A stretch of 64,000 nt of DNA from CAXMQS01 sp036446035 (GCA_036446035.1 JAZFSG010000078.1:1-64000), one strand, 5' to 3'; positions 7,763-16,277 are shown, counted from the stretch's first letter. The notes: a model not told the origin generated them from the sequence alone. A program made the numbers and translations.

Positions 7763-7947
7763 TTGAGCGTACCCAACTCCCCCTGCCATGTCAACGGCCT
7801 CGGTGAGCCCACGGCCGAAAACCCCACCGTTCGGCTCTTCAGTTGCCAAGCCGGCGTCCGCTGGCGGATGCTCCTCCATGGCCGAGGGAAGGCAGGTCAG
7901 GGGTGATCAAGGGCGCCCGGCCGCGGCACAGTCGAGCGAAGACCTCG

Positions 7948-8601
7948 TCATCCCGGCAGCTTGGAGTCGTCCACCTTCCATGTCAGCGAGCTGTCAACTC
8001 TCACAACACCTTCGAGGCGCCTAGTGAGTTCCTCGAGGATGCGCGCGTCTGTCTTGGTCGGAAGTTCCCCTGCGATGTCGACGATGCCGTCCTTGACGGT
8101 CAGGTCGAGGGATTCGGGGTCGACGAACAAGACCCTGCGGCTGATGTCCTCTCGGATCTCGTCATCGATGAGCTCGTCGGGACGAGCGAAGGCAGCAACG
8201 ATGTCTGCTCGACTGATGACCCCGATCACCGAACCCTCTTGGTCGACTATGGGGAGCCGCTTGACGCCGTTCGCAGCCAGCACGCGAGCCGCCTCGGCCA
8301 GCGTGGCATCGGGCGCCACAGTGACGACGTTGGTGCTCATCACCTCTCCGACGGAAACCGCCTCGGAGTGGGATGACTCCTGGCCGAAGACGGCGCCCAG
8401 CAAACCGCCGCTCGGCGCCTCCTTGTCCAGCTCCCGCTCGAGGAAGTCGGCCTCGGTCACGATGCCTATCAGAGCGCCCGTGTCATCAACTACGGGCAGG
8501 CCGGAAACACGATTGGCGACCATCAGGCGGGCGGCCTCTTTGATGGTCTCGGTGGGGCGAATGGTTACAACATCGGTCGTCATCAGGTCGATGACTCTCA
8601 T
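7948..8601 (-). CDS. tandem CBS-domain protein with C-terminal BON domain
   Basis: 217 residues. Two CBS motifs: residues 1-55 (DLMTTDVVTIRPTETIKEAA, then IGIVTEADFL) and about 80-140 (MSTNVVTVAPDATLAEAARV, then IGVISRADIV). A BON-like domain follows (about 148-210, DGIVDIAGELPTKTDARILE). CBS pairs bind adenine nucleotides; BON domains often bind membranes or other proteins. It starts one codon-step after the UspA stop and is the last gene of the DevR-like/UspA operon. Mycobacterial DosR-regulon protein Hrp1 is also a paired-CBS protein, which supports reading this as a hypoxia/dormancy module, though Hrp1 has no BON domain as far as I recall. Confidence 0.85.
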   Translation of the reverse strand: MRVIDLMTTDVVTIRPTETIKEAARLMVANRVSGLPVVDDTGALIGIVTEADFLERELDKEAPSGGLLGAVFGQESSHSEAVSVGEVMSTNVVTVAPDATLAEAARVLAANGVKRLPIVDQEGSVIGVISRADIVAAFARPDELIDDEIREDISRRVLFVDPESLDLTVKDGIVDIAGELPTKTDARILEELTRRLEGVVRVDSSLTWKVDDSKLPG

Positions 8602-9021
8602 TCAGGCGGCCTCCTTGACGACGAGTAGATCGCATTCGGCGATATGGATCAGCCGATGACTGGTACTACCCAGTACCAACGAAGCTACTGCGCCGCGACC
8701 CCTACTCCCCACCACGATCATGTCTGCCTCGTGCTCGTTGGCGTACTTCACGACGGCGTCCGCCGGGTACCCCTCGAGATCTACCTGCTTCGAGTCGACC
8801 CCCTCCAGGATGGGCCCGATCCGCTCCCAGACGGCATCTCGCTCCAGCCGCATGATCTCGGCTGAGGCGTCAGGGACTGCTCCCATTGCCGCGTACACGG
8901 TGGCCGGAATGTGGACCGCATGGACGGCATGCACGGACGTGCTCAGGCGCTTGGCCAAAGAAACTGCCTTGTGGGCCGCGACCTCGGAACCGGTTGAGGC
9001 GTCGACGGCTACAACGATCAT
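8602..9021 (-). CDS. universal stress protein (UspA family)
   Basis: 139 residues, single Usp domain. MIVVAVDASTGSEVA opens the fold, and VVGSRGRGAVASLVLGSTS matches the ATP-binding GxxGx9GS motif, so this is probably an ATP-binding Usp. Start ATG 9021 is preceded by GGGAGGAAAG and overlaps the regulator's stop as ATGA; ATG at 9033 would overlap by 16 nt with no better signal. It lies between a DevR-like regulator and a CBS protein, the kinds of genes found together in the mycobacterial dormancy regulon. Expected role: cytoplasmic stress or energy-state protein. Confidence 0.88.
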   Translation of the reverse strand: MIVVAVDASTGSEVAAHKAVSLAKRLSTSVHAVHAVHIPATVYAAMGAVPDASAEIMRLERDAVWERIGPILEGVDSKQVDLEGYPADAVVKYANEHEADMIVVGSRGRGAVASLVLGSTSHRLIHIAECDLLVVKEAA

Positions 9022-9683
9022 CTTTCCTCCCATGACTCGGGCGGCATGCGGTGATCGTTTTCTGCATTACGGCGAGCCGCATAGGCCGCGACCTCGCTGC
9101 GTCGGCTCATTCCGAGCTTGGCGAGGACATTCGACACGTAATTCTTGACTGTCTTCTCTGCAAGGAACATGCGCTCAGCGATCTGGCGGTTGGTGAGGCC
9201 CTCGGCCAGGTTCTCGAGGATGTTTCGCTCCTGGGGCGACAGCCGCGCCAGGAGTGGATCGTCCTTCTCGCCGCGGATACGGCGGAACACGCTGTCGACC
9301 AATACCGGGTCGAGGAGCGATTCCCCGCTGCCGACCTTTCGAATGTTCTCGACGAGCTCGTCGCCGGCGACTCTCTTCAGGACGTACCCGGAGGCCCCAG
9401 CCATGATCGATGCATACAGCGCCTCATCATCGGCGAACGAGGTGAGCATGAGCACCTTGATGTCGGGCCACTGCTCCTTGATCTGACGACAGGCGTCAAC
9501 TCCGCTGCCGTCGGGAAGCCGAACATCCACCACGACAACGTCGGGCGCCTTGTACCCGACGACCCTGACGGCGTCGAAGACCGTGCCGGCCTCGCCAACA
9601 ACTTCCATGTCATCTTGAGACCCGACGAGGGCGGATAGCCCTGCTCGGACCACCTCATGGTCATCAACAAGTACAACCTTCAT
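9018..9683 (-). CDS. NarL/LuxR-family response regulator, DevR/DosR-like
   Basis: 221 residues. Receiver domain 1-120 with acidic pair D7/D8, phospho-acceptor D53 (VVVDVRLPDGSG), TS at 82-83 and K about 104. LuxR-type HTH at about 148-205 (LSPQERNILENLAEGLTNRQ), whose recognition helix region reads AEKTVKNYVSNVLAKLGMSR, very close to what I remember of mycobacterial DevR. A histidine kinase gene lies divergently 90 bp away, so the two form a two-component system. It heads an operon with UspA and the CBS-BON gene and is the likely regulator of both. Repeated GGTCA half-sites in the divergent promoter region are candidate binding sites. Confidence 0.88.
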   Translation of the reverse strand: MKVVLVDDHEVVRAGLSALVGSQDDMEVVGEAGTVFDAVRVVGYKAPDVVVVDVRLPDGSGVDACRQIKEQWPDIKVLMLTSFADDEALYASIMAGASGYVLKRVAGDELVENIRKVGSGESLLDPVLVDSVFRRIRGEKDDPLLARLSPQERNILENLAEGLTNRQIAERMFLAEKTVKNYVSNVLAKLGMSRRSEVAAYAARRNAENDHRMPPESWEER

Positions 9684-9684
9684 T

Positions 9685-9759
9685 CAGGGTCAGGCTACCC
9701 ATGGTGCGCCCTGGTCATCACGGCCTTATGACCCTGTCGAGCCTGGTCAAATGACCCTG
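9685..9759. promoter_or_regulatory. repeated GGTCA/TGACC half-sites between regulator and kinase genes
   Basis: The divergent intergenic region holds CAGGGTCA (9685-9692), CTGGTCAT (9711-9718), ATGACCCTG (9728-9736) and CCTGGTCAAATGACCCTG (9742-9759). The last is a near-palindrome GGTCA-AA-TGACC, and the second and third form a spaced inverted repeat. The DevR box of mycobacteria is also a G-rich palindrome (GGGACT...AGTCCC), so these are plausible autoregulatory sites for the DevR-like protein. Confidence 0.5.
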
Positions 9760-9773
9760 TAGCCTCGGCAGCG

Positions 9774-10862
9774 ATGGATCGACTTCCGGCAACCGTTCGT
9801 CAGCTCGTCGAGGCCGCGGCCCTAGTCGCTGGCCAGGCCGACCTCTCCGATGTATTGCGCACGACGATACGCACGGCGATGGAGTTGACGGGAGCCGCTT
9901 ACGGTGCGCTCGGGGTCATCGGGAGTCACGGCGTATTGACCGACTTCATTTTCGAAGGCATGGACCGCGAGACCGCGGACCGGATCGACCACCTGCCGGT
10001 CGGCAAAGGGGTGTTGGGGGCCATGGGCGAGATCCCCCTCAGGCTCGAGGACCTCACCACCCACCCGGACGCCGTTGGCATGCCGGCCAACCACCCGCCG
10101 ATGACGTCGTTCCTCGGTGTCGCTGTCAGGTTGGGCTCCGACACGATCGGCAACCTCTACCTGACGAACAAGGCGGACGGTCCATTCTCCGAGGAGGACG
10201 AACTCCTGGTGCAGGCACTGGCAGTCATCGCCGGCTCCGCAGTGTCACGGGCCCGTTTGGAGCGTCGCCTGGAGCGGGCGGCCCTCATCGAGGACAGAGA
10301 GCGGATCGCTCGCGACATCCATGACGGCGTCATCCAGGAGCTGTTCGCAGTCGGACTGGCCCTGCAGGCCACCAGAGGTACCGACTCGGCAGAAGCGAGT
10401 GAGCGCATTGATCAAGCCGTTGACAGCATCGACGATGCGATGACCAGCTTGCGCGACTACATCTTCGACCTGCAATCGCAGACCCCCGATTTCGAGGCCC
10501 GCCTCCGCGCCGTGCTGTCGACAGCGGCGAGCGAGGCCGACGTGCGAATCGAACTGACCGGCCGGTTCGTAGATCTCGACCGACCGATAGCGGACAACCT
10601 CACTCACTTCGTCCGTGAGGCTGTCTCTAACGCCGTCCGTCACGCTAGGCCGTCGAAGGTCACCGTCTTCGCCATTAACGACGGTGATACCGTGACCGTC
10701 GAGGTTGTCGACGACGGCTCGGGTTTCGACCCCACGATGCAGAGCGAAGGCATGGGCCTGGCCAACATGCGCGAACGCGTCAGCGTCCTTGGCGGGACTT
10801 GCGAGATTCGCAGCGAGGTCGGAAACGGCACCACTGCCATAGGTAGTGTCCCCCTGGAGTAG
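9774..10862 (+). CDS. GAF-domain sensor histidine kinase, DevS/DosS-like
   Basis: 362 residues, soluble. One GAF domain (about 20-160) contains NHPPMTSFLGVAVR and GNLYLTNKADGPFSEED, the pattern seen in DevS-type GAF domains. HisKA_3 dimerisation domain at about 175-240 with phospho-acceptor H183 in ERIARDIHDGVIQELF. HATPase domain at about 270-361 with N-box REAVSNAVRHA, DDGSGFDP and GMGLANMRERV. DevS and DosT have two GAF domains and bind haem in the first; this protein has only one, and haem binding cannot be decided from sequence. It is divergent to its likely partner regulator and followed by a PNPOx gene 14 nt downstream. Confidence 0.88.
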   Translation: MDRLPATVRQLVEAAALVAGQADLSDVLRTTIRTAMELTGAAYGALGVIGSHGVLTDFIFEGMDRETADRIDHLPVGKGVLGAMGEIPLRLEDLTTHPDAVGMPANHPPMTSFLGVAVRLGSDTIGNLYLTNKADGPFSEEDELLVQALAVIAGSAVSRARLERRLERAALIEDRERIARDIHDGVIQELFAVGLALQATRGTDSAEASERIDQAVDSIDDAMTSLRDYIFDLQSQTPDFEARLRAVLSTAASEADVRIELTGRFVDLDRPIADNLTHFVREAVSNAVRHARPSKVTVFAINDGDTVTVEVVDDGSGFDPTMQSEGMGLANMRERVSVLGGTCEIRSEVGNGTTAIGSVPLE

Positions 10863-10876
10863 AAAGGACCGAGCGC

Positions 10877-11338
10877 ATGGAAGAGATGACCCGCGAAGAC
10901 GCCCTCGCTTTTCTCACCGAGCAGCTCCTCGGTCACCTCGCCGTGATAGATGGCGACGAGCCCTACGTGAGTCCGATTTCCTATGTCGTCACCGACAACA
11001 CGCTGTACTTTCGGACCCGACCGGGACGGCGCCTTTCAGTGCTCAAGACGAATCCTCGGATCTGTGTCGAAACATCGCTCGTCGACGATGCCGGGGGCAT
11101 GTGGTCGTCCGTGTGTGCGTGGGGCAACGCCACGACCGTTGAAGACCCCCAGGTCGGTGCCACTGTGGTTTCCATGCTCCTCGAGAAATACGCGGACTCC
11201 TCGGAATCAGTCTTGTCCTACGCGAAGGGGCCCAACCTCGGCGTGGAGGCGTCAATAGTTGAGGTGCCGTTGGACGAGGTAACCGGCCGGGCGTCGGGCG
11301 GCGAGCTCGGAACACACGTCCGTCCGGGGCGTCTCTAA
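10877..11338 (+). CDS. pyridoxamine-5'-phosphate-oxidase-like split-barrel flavoprotein
   Basis: 153 residues with the PNPOx-like split-barrel pattern: LLGHLAVIDGDEPYVSPISY, then LYFRTRPGRRLSVLKTNPRI and a conserved W in the SSVCAWGNATTVED strand. Family members bind FMN or F420 and reduce or sequester small molecules; some detoxify nitro compounds. The start is preceded by AAAGGA and lies 14 nt after the kinase gene, so the two are probably co-transcribed. PNPOx-like proteins also occur in the mycobacterial DosR regulon. The substrate is unknown. The stop converges on and overlaps the GNAT/acyl-CoA synthetase gene by 4 nt. Confidence 0.8.
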   Translation: MEEMTREDALAFLTEQLLGHLAVIDGDEPYVSPISYVVTDNTLYFRTRPGRRLSVLKTNPRICVETSLVDDAGGMWSSVCAWGNATTVEDPQVGATVVSMLLEKYADSSESVLSYAKGPNLGVEASIVEVPLDEVTGRASGGELGTHVRPGRL

Positions 11339-14058
11339 CCTCTGCTGGCGGAAGCGGGAACGTCTTTGCGCGATGGGACCCACGGCCCCTCGAATGTGCG
11401 CACCCGAACCCTGGCGTCGACGACCCGTATGCCCTGGCCGGGCTCAAGCACCTTCACCGGGTTGAGGTCCATCTCGGAGATCTCGGGAATCTCGTCAACA
11501 AGCTGCGACAGGCGTTGCATAGCTACCTTCAGCTCGGCGATGTCGCCGGCCGGGTTCCCTCGGTAGCCCTCGAGCAAGCGCGCCGACTTCACTCCAGCGA
11601 TCATCTCCTCGATGTCACTGTCGGTTACCGGATGGATCCTGAAGGCAACGTCGCCGATGAGCTCGACGAAGATGCCCCCAAGGCCGAAGGCAAGGAGCGG
11701 TCCGAAGGATGGGTCTTCGGTCATTCCCAGGATCACTTCGTGTCCCCCGACAACGAACTCCTGGACGAGCGCACTCGAAGCGTCCTCGACGACGGCGGTG
11801 ACCCGCTCGAACGCCGCCGCGATCTCGTCTGCGCCAACGATGTCCAACTCAACTCCGCCGATATCCGACTTGTGCAGCGCCTTGTCCGAGATGACCTTCA
11901 GAACGACTGGCCCGTCGATGTCAGAGGCGATCGCGACCGCTTCGGCTGCGGTGGCGGCGACCCCCGACTTAGCCAAGCCGAGGCCATAGGCGCCGAGGAC
12001 CGCCTCCACCTCAGCGGGCTCGAGCCATCCGCCGCCGTCCCCCATACGCGCCAGCGCCTCCTCGACCACCTTCTGCGCTTGCTTCCTCGAGACGTCCTCG
12101 AAGTGAGCGATCGTGCCCTCGGGGCGGCGACGCCATTCGCCATATGCCGCGGCGCGGGCCAGGGCCTGGGCAGCCGGCTCGGGAAACAGGTAGGTCGGCA
12201 CCTGGACTCCCCCGCCCACCAACTCGGCGGGAGCACCCGATGCGTCCATGAAGACGGCGAGCATCGTCTTGGAAGAATGCTCGGCTGCCGCACGGATGGC
12301 GGCGGCGATCTCGTCGCTGCCTGTTGGTGCCGCCGGTATGTGGATGGCGATCACCGCGTCGAGTTCTTCGGAGGCGACGAGCTCGTTGAGACAGGCCGCG
12401 TACTGGCTGGCTCCGGCTGACGCGATCATGTCGACAGGATTGCGGGTAGATGCCTCAGCAGACAGGTGCCCGCGCAGCCGTGCCTGGAGCTCTGAGGAGA
12501 ACTCAACGACCTCAAGGCCTTGCGACTCCAGGGCGTCTGCGGCCAGGATCCCAGGGCCGCCGGCATTGCTGAGAATGGCGACACGCCGCCCCTCCGGCAC
12601 GGGCTGGTTGGCCAGGAGGGAGGTCACGTCGAAGAGCTCCTCCAAGGTCGTCGTTCGGATGACACCCGCCTGATGGAAGAGCGCGTCGACGGCAACGTCG
12701 AGACTTGCCAGCGATCCGGTGTGGCTGGAGGCCGCCCTCGCCCCGGAGGCGGTCCTCCCCGACTTCACCGCAACGATGGGCTTGGTACGACCGATACGCC
12801 GAGCGATACGGGCGAAGCGGCGCGGGTTGCCGAACGACTCGAGGTAGAGGAGGATGACGTCCGTGCGCGGGTCGTCCTCCCAATAGAGCAGAACATCGTT
12901 ACCCGAAATGTCTGCCTTATTGCCCATCGAGATGAAGGTCGAGATACCGATGTTGAGCTGGCGGGCATAGTCGAGGATGGCGATGCCAAGGGCACCTGAT
13001 TGCGACGACATGGCAACGTTGCCGGGTGGCGGATAGCGGGGTCCAAACTGTCCATCGAGGCTGATGGCTGGATCGGTGTTGAGCACCCCCATGCAGTTGG
13101 GACCGACCATGCGCATGCCTGCGGACCTCACTACCTCGAGGAGCTCATCCTCGAGAACCTCTCCCTCGTCGCCGGTCTCGGAGAAGCCTGCGGTGATCAT
13201 CACGATGCCCTTGACACCGGCAGCGGCGCATTGCCTGACAGCTTCGGTGGCAACGGCGGCGGGTACCACTATGAACGCCAGGTCAACGCTCCCCGGAACA
13301 TCTCCGATACTTGGGTAGGCCTTGACGCTGGCAACAACCTCGGCCGAGGGATTCACGGGATAGATCGGGCCGGTGAACTCTCCTCCGAGCAGGTTGCGAA
13401 ACAGCCGGCCGCCGATGGAGGTCTCGTTCCTGCTGGCACCGACCACCGCCACCGAGTGTGGATAGAAGATCGGCATGATCGAGGCGGCGACGGCCCGCTT
13501 CTCTCGCTCCCACTCCGCGGCGACGTGCTCGCCGGACTCAGCCGTCGGCAACTCGACCGTGTAGACGCCGGCCGAGGCCTCGTCGCGGGTGACCCCGAAG
13601 CCGGAGTTGCGGAATACGCGCAGCATGGCGTGATTGTCCGCGAGGACATATGCCTTGAAGGCCACTATGTTCCGCTGCCTGGCGTAGTCCGCGAGGCGAT
13701 CGAGCAGAAGAGAGCCGACACCCCGACCCTGATGGGCGTCCTCGACCAGGAAGGCGACTTCGGCGGCGGCGGGCTCGTCCTCGAGCACGTCGTAACGGCC
13801 AATCCCGATGATCGTGCCGTCGACGATGGCAGCGAAGGCCATTCGCTTGTCGTAATCGAGGACCGTGAAGTACTCGACTTCCTCGGGCGACAGATCGTCC
13901 TTGTCCCTCATGAAGCGCTGGTAGATGCTGCGGGGCCCTGACCTCTTGAGCAGGGCGCGCAGCTCTTCACCATCATCGGGGCGCACCGGCCGAACGCGCA
14001 TGACGCCGCCGTCCTTGAGGACGAGATCGAACTCCCAAGCCTGCGGATAGTCGCTCAT
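11335..14058 (-). CDS. GNAT acetyltransferase fused to ADP-forming acyl-CoA synthetase
   Basis: 907 residues. The N-terminal GNAT domain (about 10-170) has the acetyl-CoA loop VEDAHQGRGVGSLLLDRLAD. A CoA-binding Rossmann domain follows (about 195-320, VAVVGASRNETSIGGRLFRN), then succinyl-CoA-synthetase-like domains with SSHTGSLA, containing the His phosphorylated in ADP-forming acetyl-CoA synthetases. An ATP-grasp domain closes the protein (about 680-890, GPVVLKVISDKALHKSDIGG). It may be a protein lysine acetyltransferase of the Pat type or an active acyl-CoA synthetase; the retained His suggests catalysis. I chose ATG 14058 because the 80 residues upstream are antisense to the lipoprotein gene. 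Location beside the DevR-like module suggests a role in energy-limited metabolism. Confidence 0.85.
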   Translation of the reverse strand: MSDYPQAWEFDLVLKDGGVMRVRPVRPDDGEELRALLKRSGPRSIYQRFMRDKDDLSPEEVEYFTVLDYDKRMAFAAIVDGTIIGIGRYDVLEDEPAAAEVAFLVEDAHQGRGVGSLLLDRLADYARQRNIVAFKAYVLADNHAMLRVFRNSGFGVTRDEASAGVYTVELPTAESGEHVAAEWEREKRAVAASIMPIFYPHSVAVVGASRNETSIGGRLFRNLLGGEFTGPIYPVNPSAEVVASVKAYPSIGDVPGSVDLAFIVVPAAVATEAVRQCAAAGVKGIVMITAGFSETGDEGEVLEDELLEVVRSAGMRMVGPNCMGVLNTDPAISLDGQFGPRYPPPGNVAMSSQSGALGIAILDYARQLNIGISTFISMGNKADISGNDVLLYWEDDPRTDVILLYLESFGNPRRFARIARRIGRTKPIVAVKSGRTASGARAASSHTGSLASLDVAVDALFHQAGVIRTTTLEELFDVTSLLANQPVPEGRRVAILSNAGGPGILAADALESQGLEVVEFSSELQARLRGHLSAEASTRNPVDMIASAGASQYAACLNELVASEELDAVIAIHIPAAPTGSDEIAAAIRAAAEHSSKTMLAVFMDASGAPAELVGGGVQVPTYLFPEPAAQALARAAAYGEWRRRPEGTIAHFEDVSRKQAQKVVEEALARMGDGGGWLEPAEVEAVLGAYGLGLAKSGVAATAAEAVAIASDIDGPVVLKVISDKALHKSDIGGVELDIVGADEIAAAFERVTAVVEDASSALVQEFVVGGHEVILGMTEDPSFGPLLAFGLGGIFVELIGDVAFRIHPVTDSDIEEMIAGVKSARLLEGYRGNPAGDIAELKVAMQRLSQLVDEIPEISEMDLNPVKVLEPGQGIRVVDARVRVRTFEGPWVPSRKDVPASASRG

Positions 14059-14113
14059 CCCCCGATTGTGCCACGAGAACCGGGGTTCCCTACTAGGGGC
14101 TAACGTCGCTGTC

Positions 14114-14821
14114 ATGGCAAGGACTTTCACCACAAGTGGGGCACTACTCCTCGGCTTGGTGATGCTGACAACGGCTTGTGGTGACAGCGCCACCACAACT
14201 TCGGTACCACAGACGGCAGCGCCTGTCCCGCAGGGGACAACCGCGACCACACAACCTGTCGCAACGACGACCCCAATGACCACCGTTCCGGCCACCACTC
14301 AACCACCGGCCACCGAGGCCGAGCCCCCCGAGAACGCGGCGCCGGCCTTCGCCATCACCGCGGTGACCTTCGGTGACGGTGGGTTCGTGCAGATCACCAA
14401 CACCGGTAACGGCGCCGGCAACCTCGATGGGCACTGGCTATGCCAGTTCCCCGCCTACCTCGAGGTGCCGTCTACAGAGCTCGGACCGGGTGAATCTGTT
14501 TGGGTCGCTGCCAGCGGGAGCGACCTCCAGTTCGTCGGCTCCGTGGTCGGCGTCGTCGATGCCGAGGGCCGCCTTGGATCCTTCTCACTGACGACCGGCG
14601 AAATGGCCCTGTACGCGAGTCGTGACTTCGGCAGTGCCGCAGCCATCGTCGACTACGTGGAGTGGGGCGCCTCAGGACACGGCCGCTCCAGCGTTGCCGT
14701 CGAGGCCGCCATCTGGCCCGAAGGTGGCTTCGTTGAGATCCCCGACGGAACCATCTCCATCACAGCCGGCAGCGCCGGAGCGAATGACCCGGCAGCCTGG
14801 TCGCCAGATATCGGCGTCTAG
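14114..14821 (+). CDS. lipoprotein with Thr/Pro-rich linker and lamin-tail-like domain
   Basis: 235 residues. A signal peptide (MARTFTTSGALLLGLVML) ends at TTAC, an acceptable if weak lipobox. A Thr/Pro/Ala-rich linker to about residue 75 would span the cell wall. The C-terminal domain begins AFAITAVTFGDGGFVQITNT and has the LDGHWLC strand, resembling the extracellular lamin-tail (LTD) beta-sandwich. Such domains are found on secreted actinobacterial proteins, often with nucleases, but no catalytic domain is present here. It is divergent from the GNAT gene and ends 3 nt before the convergent arsM stop. Function unknown. Confidence 0.75.
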   Translation: MARTFTTSGALLLGLVMLTTACGDSATTTSVPQTAAPVPQGTTATTQPVATTTPMTTVPATTQPPATEAEPPENAAPAFAITAVTFGDGGFVQITNTGNGAGNLDGHWLCQFPAYLEVPSTELGPGESVWVAASGSDLQFVGSVVGVVDAEGRLGSFSLTTGEMALYASRDFGSAAAIVDYVEWGASGHGRSSVAVEAAIWPEGGFVEIPDGTISITAGSAGANDPAAWSPDIGV

Positions 14822-14824
14822 CGC

Positions 14825-15547
14825 TCAGCTGGGCTTGACGGCTCGAACCGTGATGCTGTAGACGCCACCTTCCCCCGCATTGCCGCTCTCCAGCATCTCC
14901 GGCTTGGCGAAGCCGGACTTCTCCAACCCCCCGAGATACTGCGCTTCAGGTATGGCTCCGTCAATGCACGATGCCCAGCTGTCGGGATCGGGATCGATCG
15001 GCTGTGCGTTGGTTCCGGAGACGATGTCGGAGACGACCAGACGGCCACCAGGCGCCAACACGCGGAAGGCTTCGGCGAATACGGCGCTCTTGTCGGGCGC
15101 CAGGTTGATGACGCAATTGGATAGCACGACATCGATGGAATCGTCGTCAACCGGCAGTTGCTCGATCAGCCCTTGGCGGAACTCAACGTTGCCTGCACCA
15201 ACCTTGTCGGCGTTGGAGCGTGCCCGCTCGATCATGGCGGGAGTCATATCGACTCCGATGACCTGGCCGGTATCGCCAACTTCTCGGGCCGCCAAGAAGA
15301 CGTCTATGCCGGCGCCGGATCCGAGGTCCAGAACACGCTCTCCAGGCGCCAGTTCGGCCAGGCGGACGGGGGCACCACAGCCGAGGCTCATATCGGCGCC
15401 TTGCGGTATCTGCGCCAGATCCTCAGCCGAGTAGCCCAGTTTCACACTGTCTGTGCAGCCGTCGTCGCTGCAGCATGCCGAGCCCGTCACGGCCAGGCGG
15501 CCGTAGCGATCTGCGACGACGGTCCGGATGTCCTCTGCGGATTTCAT
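14825..15547 (-). CDS. arsM: arsenite S-adenosylmethionine methyltransferase
   Basis: 240 residues. SAM-binding motif VLDLGSGAGIDVFLAA, then GVDMTPAMIERAR and LPVDDDSIDVVLSNCVINLA. Cysteines typical of ArsM are present: ACCSDDGC near the N-terminus, MSLGCGAP, SNCVINL and SCIDGAI. The enzyme methylates As(III) to methylated, partly volatile species in the cytoplasm. ATG 15547 has a perfect AGGAGG upstream. It is divergent from an ArsR-type repressor gene with an AT-rich inverted repeat between them, the usual arsenic-responsive arrangement. No efflux pump or reductase gene is adjacent, so detoxification here relies on methylation. Confidence 0.92.
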   Translation of the reverse strand: MKSAEDIRTVVADRYGRLAVTGSACCSDDGCTDSVKLGYSAEDLAQIPQGADMSLGCGAPVRLAELAPGERVLDLGSGAGIDVFLAAREVGDTGQVIGVDMTPAMIERARSNADKVGAGNVEFRQGLIEQLPVDDDSIDVVLSNCVINLAPDKSAVFAEAFRVLAPGGRLVVSDIVSGTNAQPIDPDPDSWASCIDGAIPEAQYLGGLEKSGFAKPEMLESGNAGEGGVYSITVRAVKPS

Positions 15548-15557
15548 GAATCCTCCT

Positions 15558-15573
15558 ATTGATGGATATCAAT
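15558..15573. promoter_or_regulatory. putative ArsR operator between arsM and arsR
   Basis: Perfect inverted repeat ATTGAT-GGAT-ATCAAT inside an AT-rich stretch (15556-15612) that contrasts with the GC-rich surroundings. The rest of that stretch repeats ATATG four times, including CATAT...ATATG. ArsR-family repressors commonly bind ATCAA/TTGAT inverted repeats. The site lies just upstream of the arsM ribosome-binding site and would also overlap the arsR promoter. Confidence 0.65.
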
Positions 15574-15612
15574 ATGTTGCCATATGTATCGATATATGTC
15601 AATATGTTGTTT

Positions 15613-15933
15613 ATGGACCAATGTTGCCCACCCGTGTTCGGACCGAAGCTTGAGGACGGGGACGCCTCCGACCTGGCGCAGATCCTCAAGGCGGTTGCCG
15701 ATCCCAATCGGCTGAAGCTGCTCCATCTCATCGCCGCCTCCGGCGAGGTCTGTGGCTGTGACCTAACGGAACCGCTCGGGCTCTCCCAGCCAACGGTCAG
15801 CCACCACCTCAACGTTCTCGCCAAGGCCGGCTTCCTCGAACGATCCCAGCGCGGCAAGTGGGCGCACTATCGAGTGGTCCCCGAGCGACTCGATCAAATC
15901 GTCGCCGCGTTCGCGTTTTCCGCTTCAGTCTGA
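15613..15933 (+). CDS. arsR: ArsR-family metalloregulator of arsM
   Basis: About 106 residues, winged-helix. ADLAQ..LKAVADPNRLKLL leads into EVCGCDLTEPLGLSQPTVSH, a variant of the classical CVCDL arsenic-binding stretch within the DNA-recognition region, followed by HLNVLAKAGFLERSQRGKW. Extra Cys at the N-terminus (QCCPP) and in VCGCDL may form the As(III) site. I use ATG 15613 (ATG 15604 also possible); the frame runs back to 15559 but that segment is the AT-rich operator region. No ribosome-binding site is visible, so the transcript may be leaderless. It would repress arsM and itself until As(III) binds. Confidence 0.82.
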   Translation: MDQCCPPVFGPKLEDGDASDLAQILKAVADPNRLKLLHLIAASGEVCGCDLTEPLGLSQPTVSHHLNVLAKAGFLERSQRGKWAHYRVVPERLDQIVAAFAFSASV

Positions 15934-15971
15934 CTCCACGAAGCCGATGGCTTTGGGAGAAAGGAAGAGAA

Positions 15972-16277
15972 GTGGAAGAGTTCTCACTCGACAGCATCGA
16001 CCCATCACAGGGCCCGCACGCCGCAGCCGGCCTCACCGATGAAGAAGTCGAGTTCCTTTCCGGAATGCTCATCTGGGAACTCGGGATCAGGTTCTCCAAG
16101 GAGGAATACCTCGAACTCCTGGAGCGGGCGGGCAGCGCTCGAGAGCGCCTCGACGAGGAGATCGAGTTCACCCGCAACGAGCGGGAGCAGATGAGGTTCG
16201 AGATCGAAGTGCTCGATGACATCGAGTCGCTGCCGACGATCGAACACCCAAGCCCCCCGACCGGCCTCTACCTCTAA
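15972..16277 (+). CDS. small acidic hypothetical protein
   Basis: 101 residues from GTG 15972, which follows GAAAGGAAGAGAA; the 38 residues of open frame upstream are Arg-rich noise overlapping arsR. The protein is acidic and largely helical (LTDEEVEFLSGMLIWELGIR, then KEEYLELLERAGSARERLDE), possibly coiled-coil, with no Cys and no membrane segment. I do not recognise the family. It lies 38 nt after arsR, may be co-transcribed with it, and its stop overlaps the convergent ABC-F gene by 4 nt. Confidence 0.6.
   Translation: MEEFSLDSIDPSQGPHAAAGLTDEEVEFLSGMLIWELGIRFSKEEYLELLERAGSARERLDEEIEFTRNEREQMRFEIEVLDDIESLPTIEHPSPPTGLYL

Noticed and set aside
14059..14298. 80-residue N-terminal extension of the GNAT/acyl-CoA synthetase
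   Set aside because: It is antisense to a lipoprotein signal and linker and has no GNAT similarity; ATG 14058 begins the family sequence.
15559..15612. 18-codon N-terminal extension of ArsR
   Set aside because: It coincides with the AT-rich inverted repeats of the operator region and has no family similarity.
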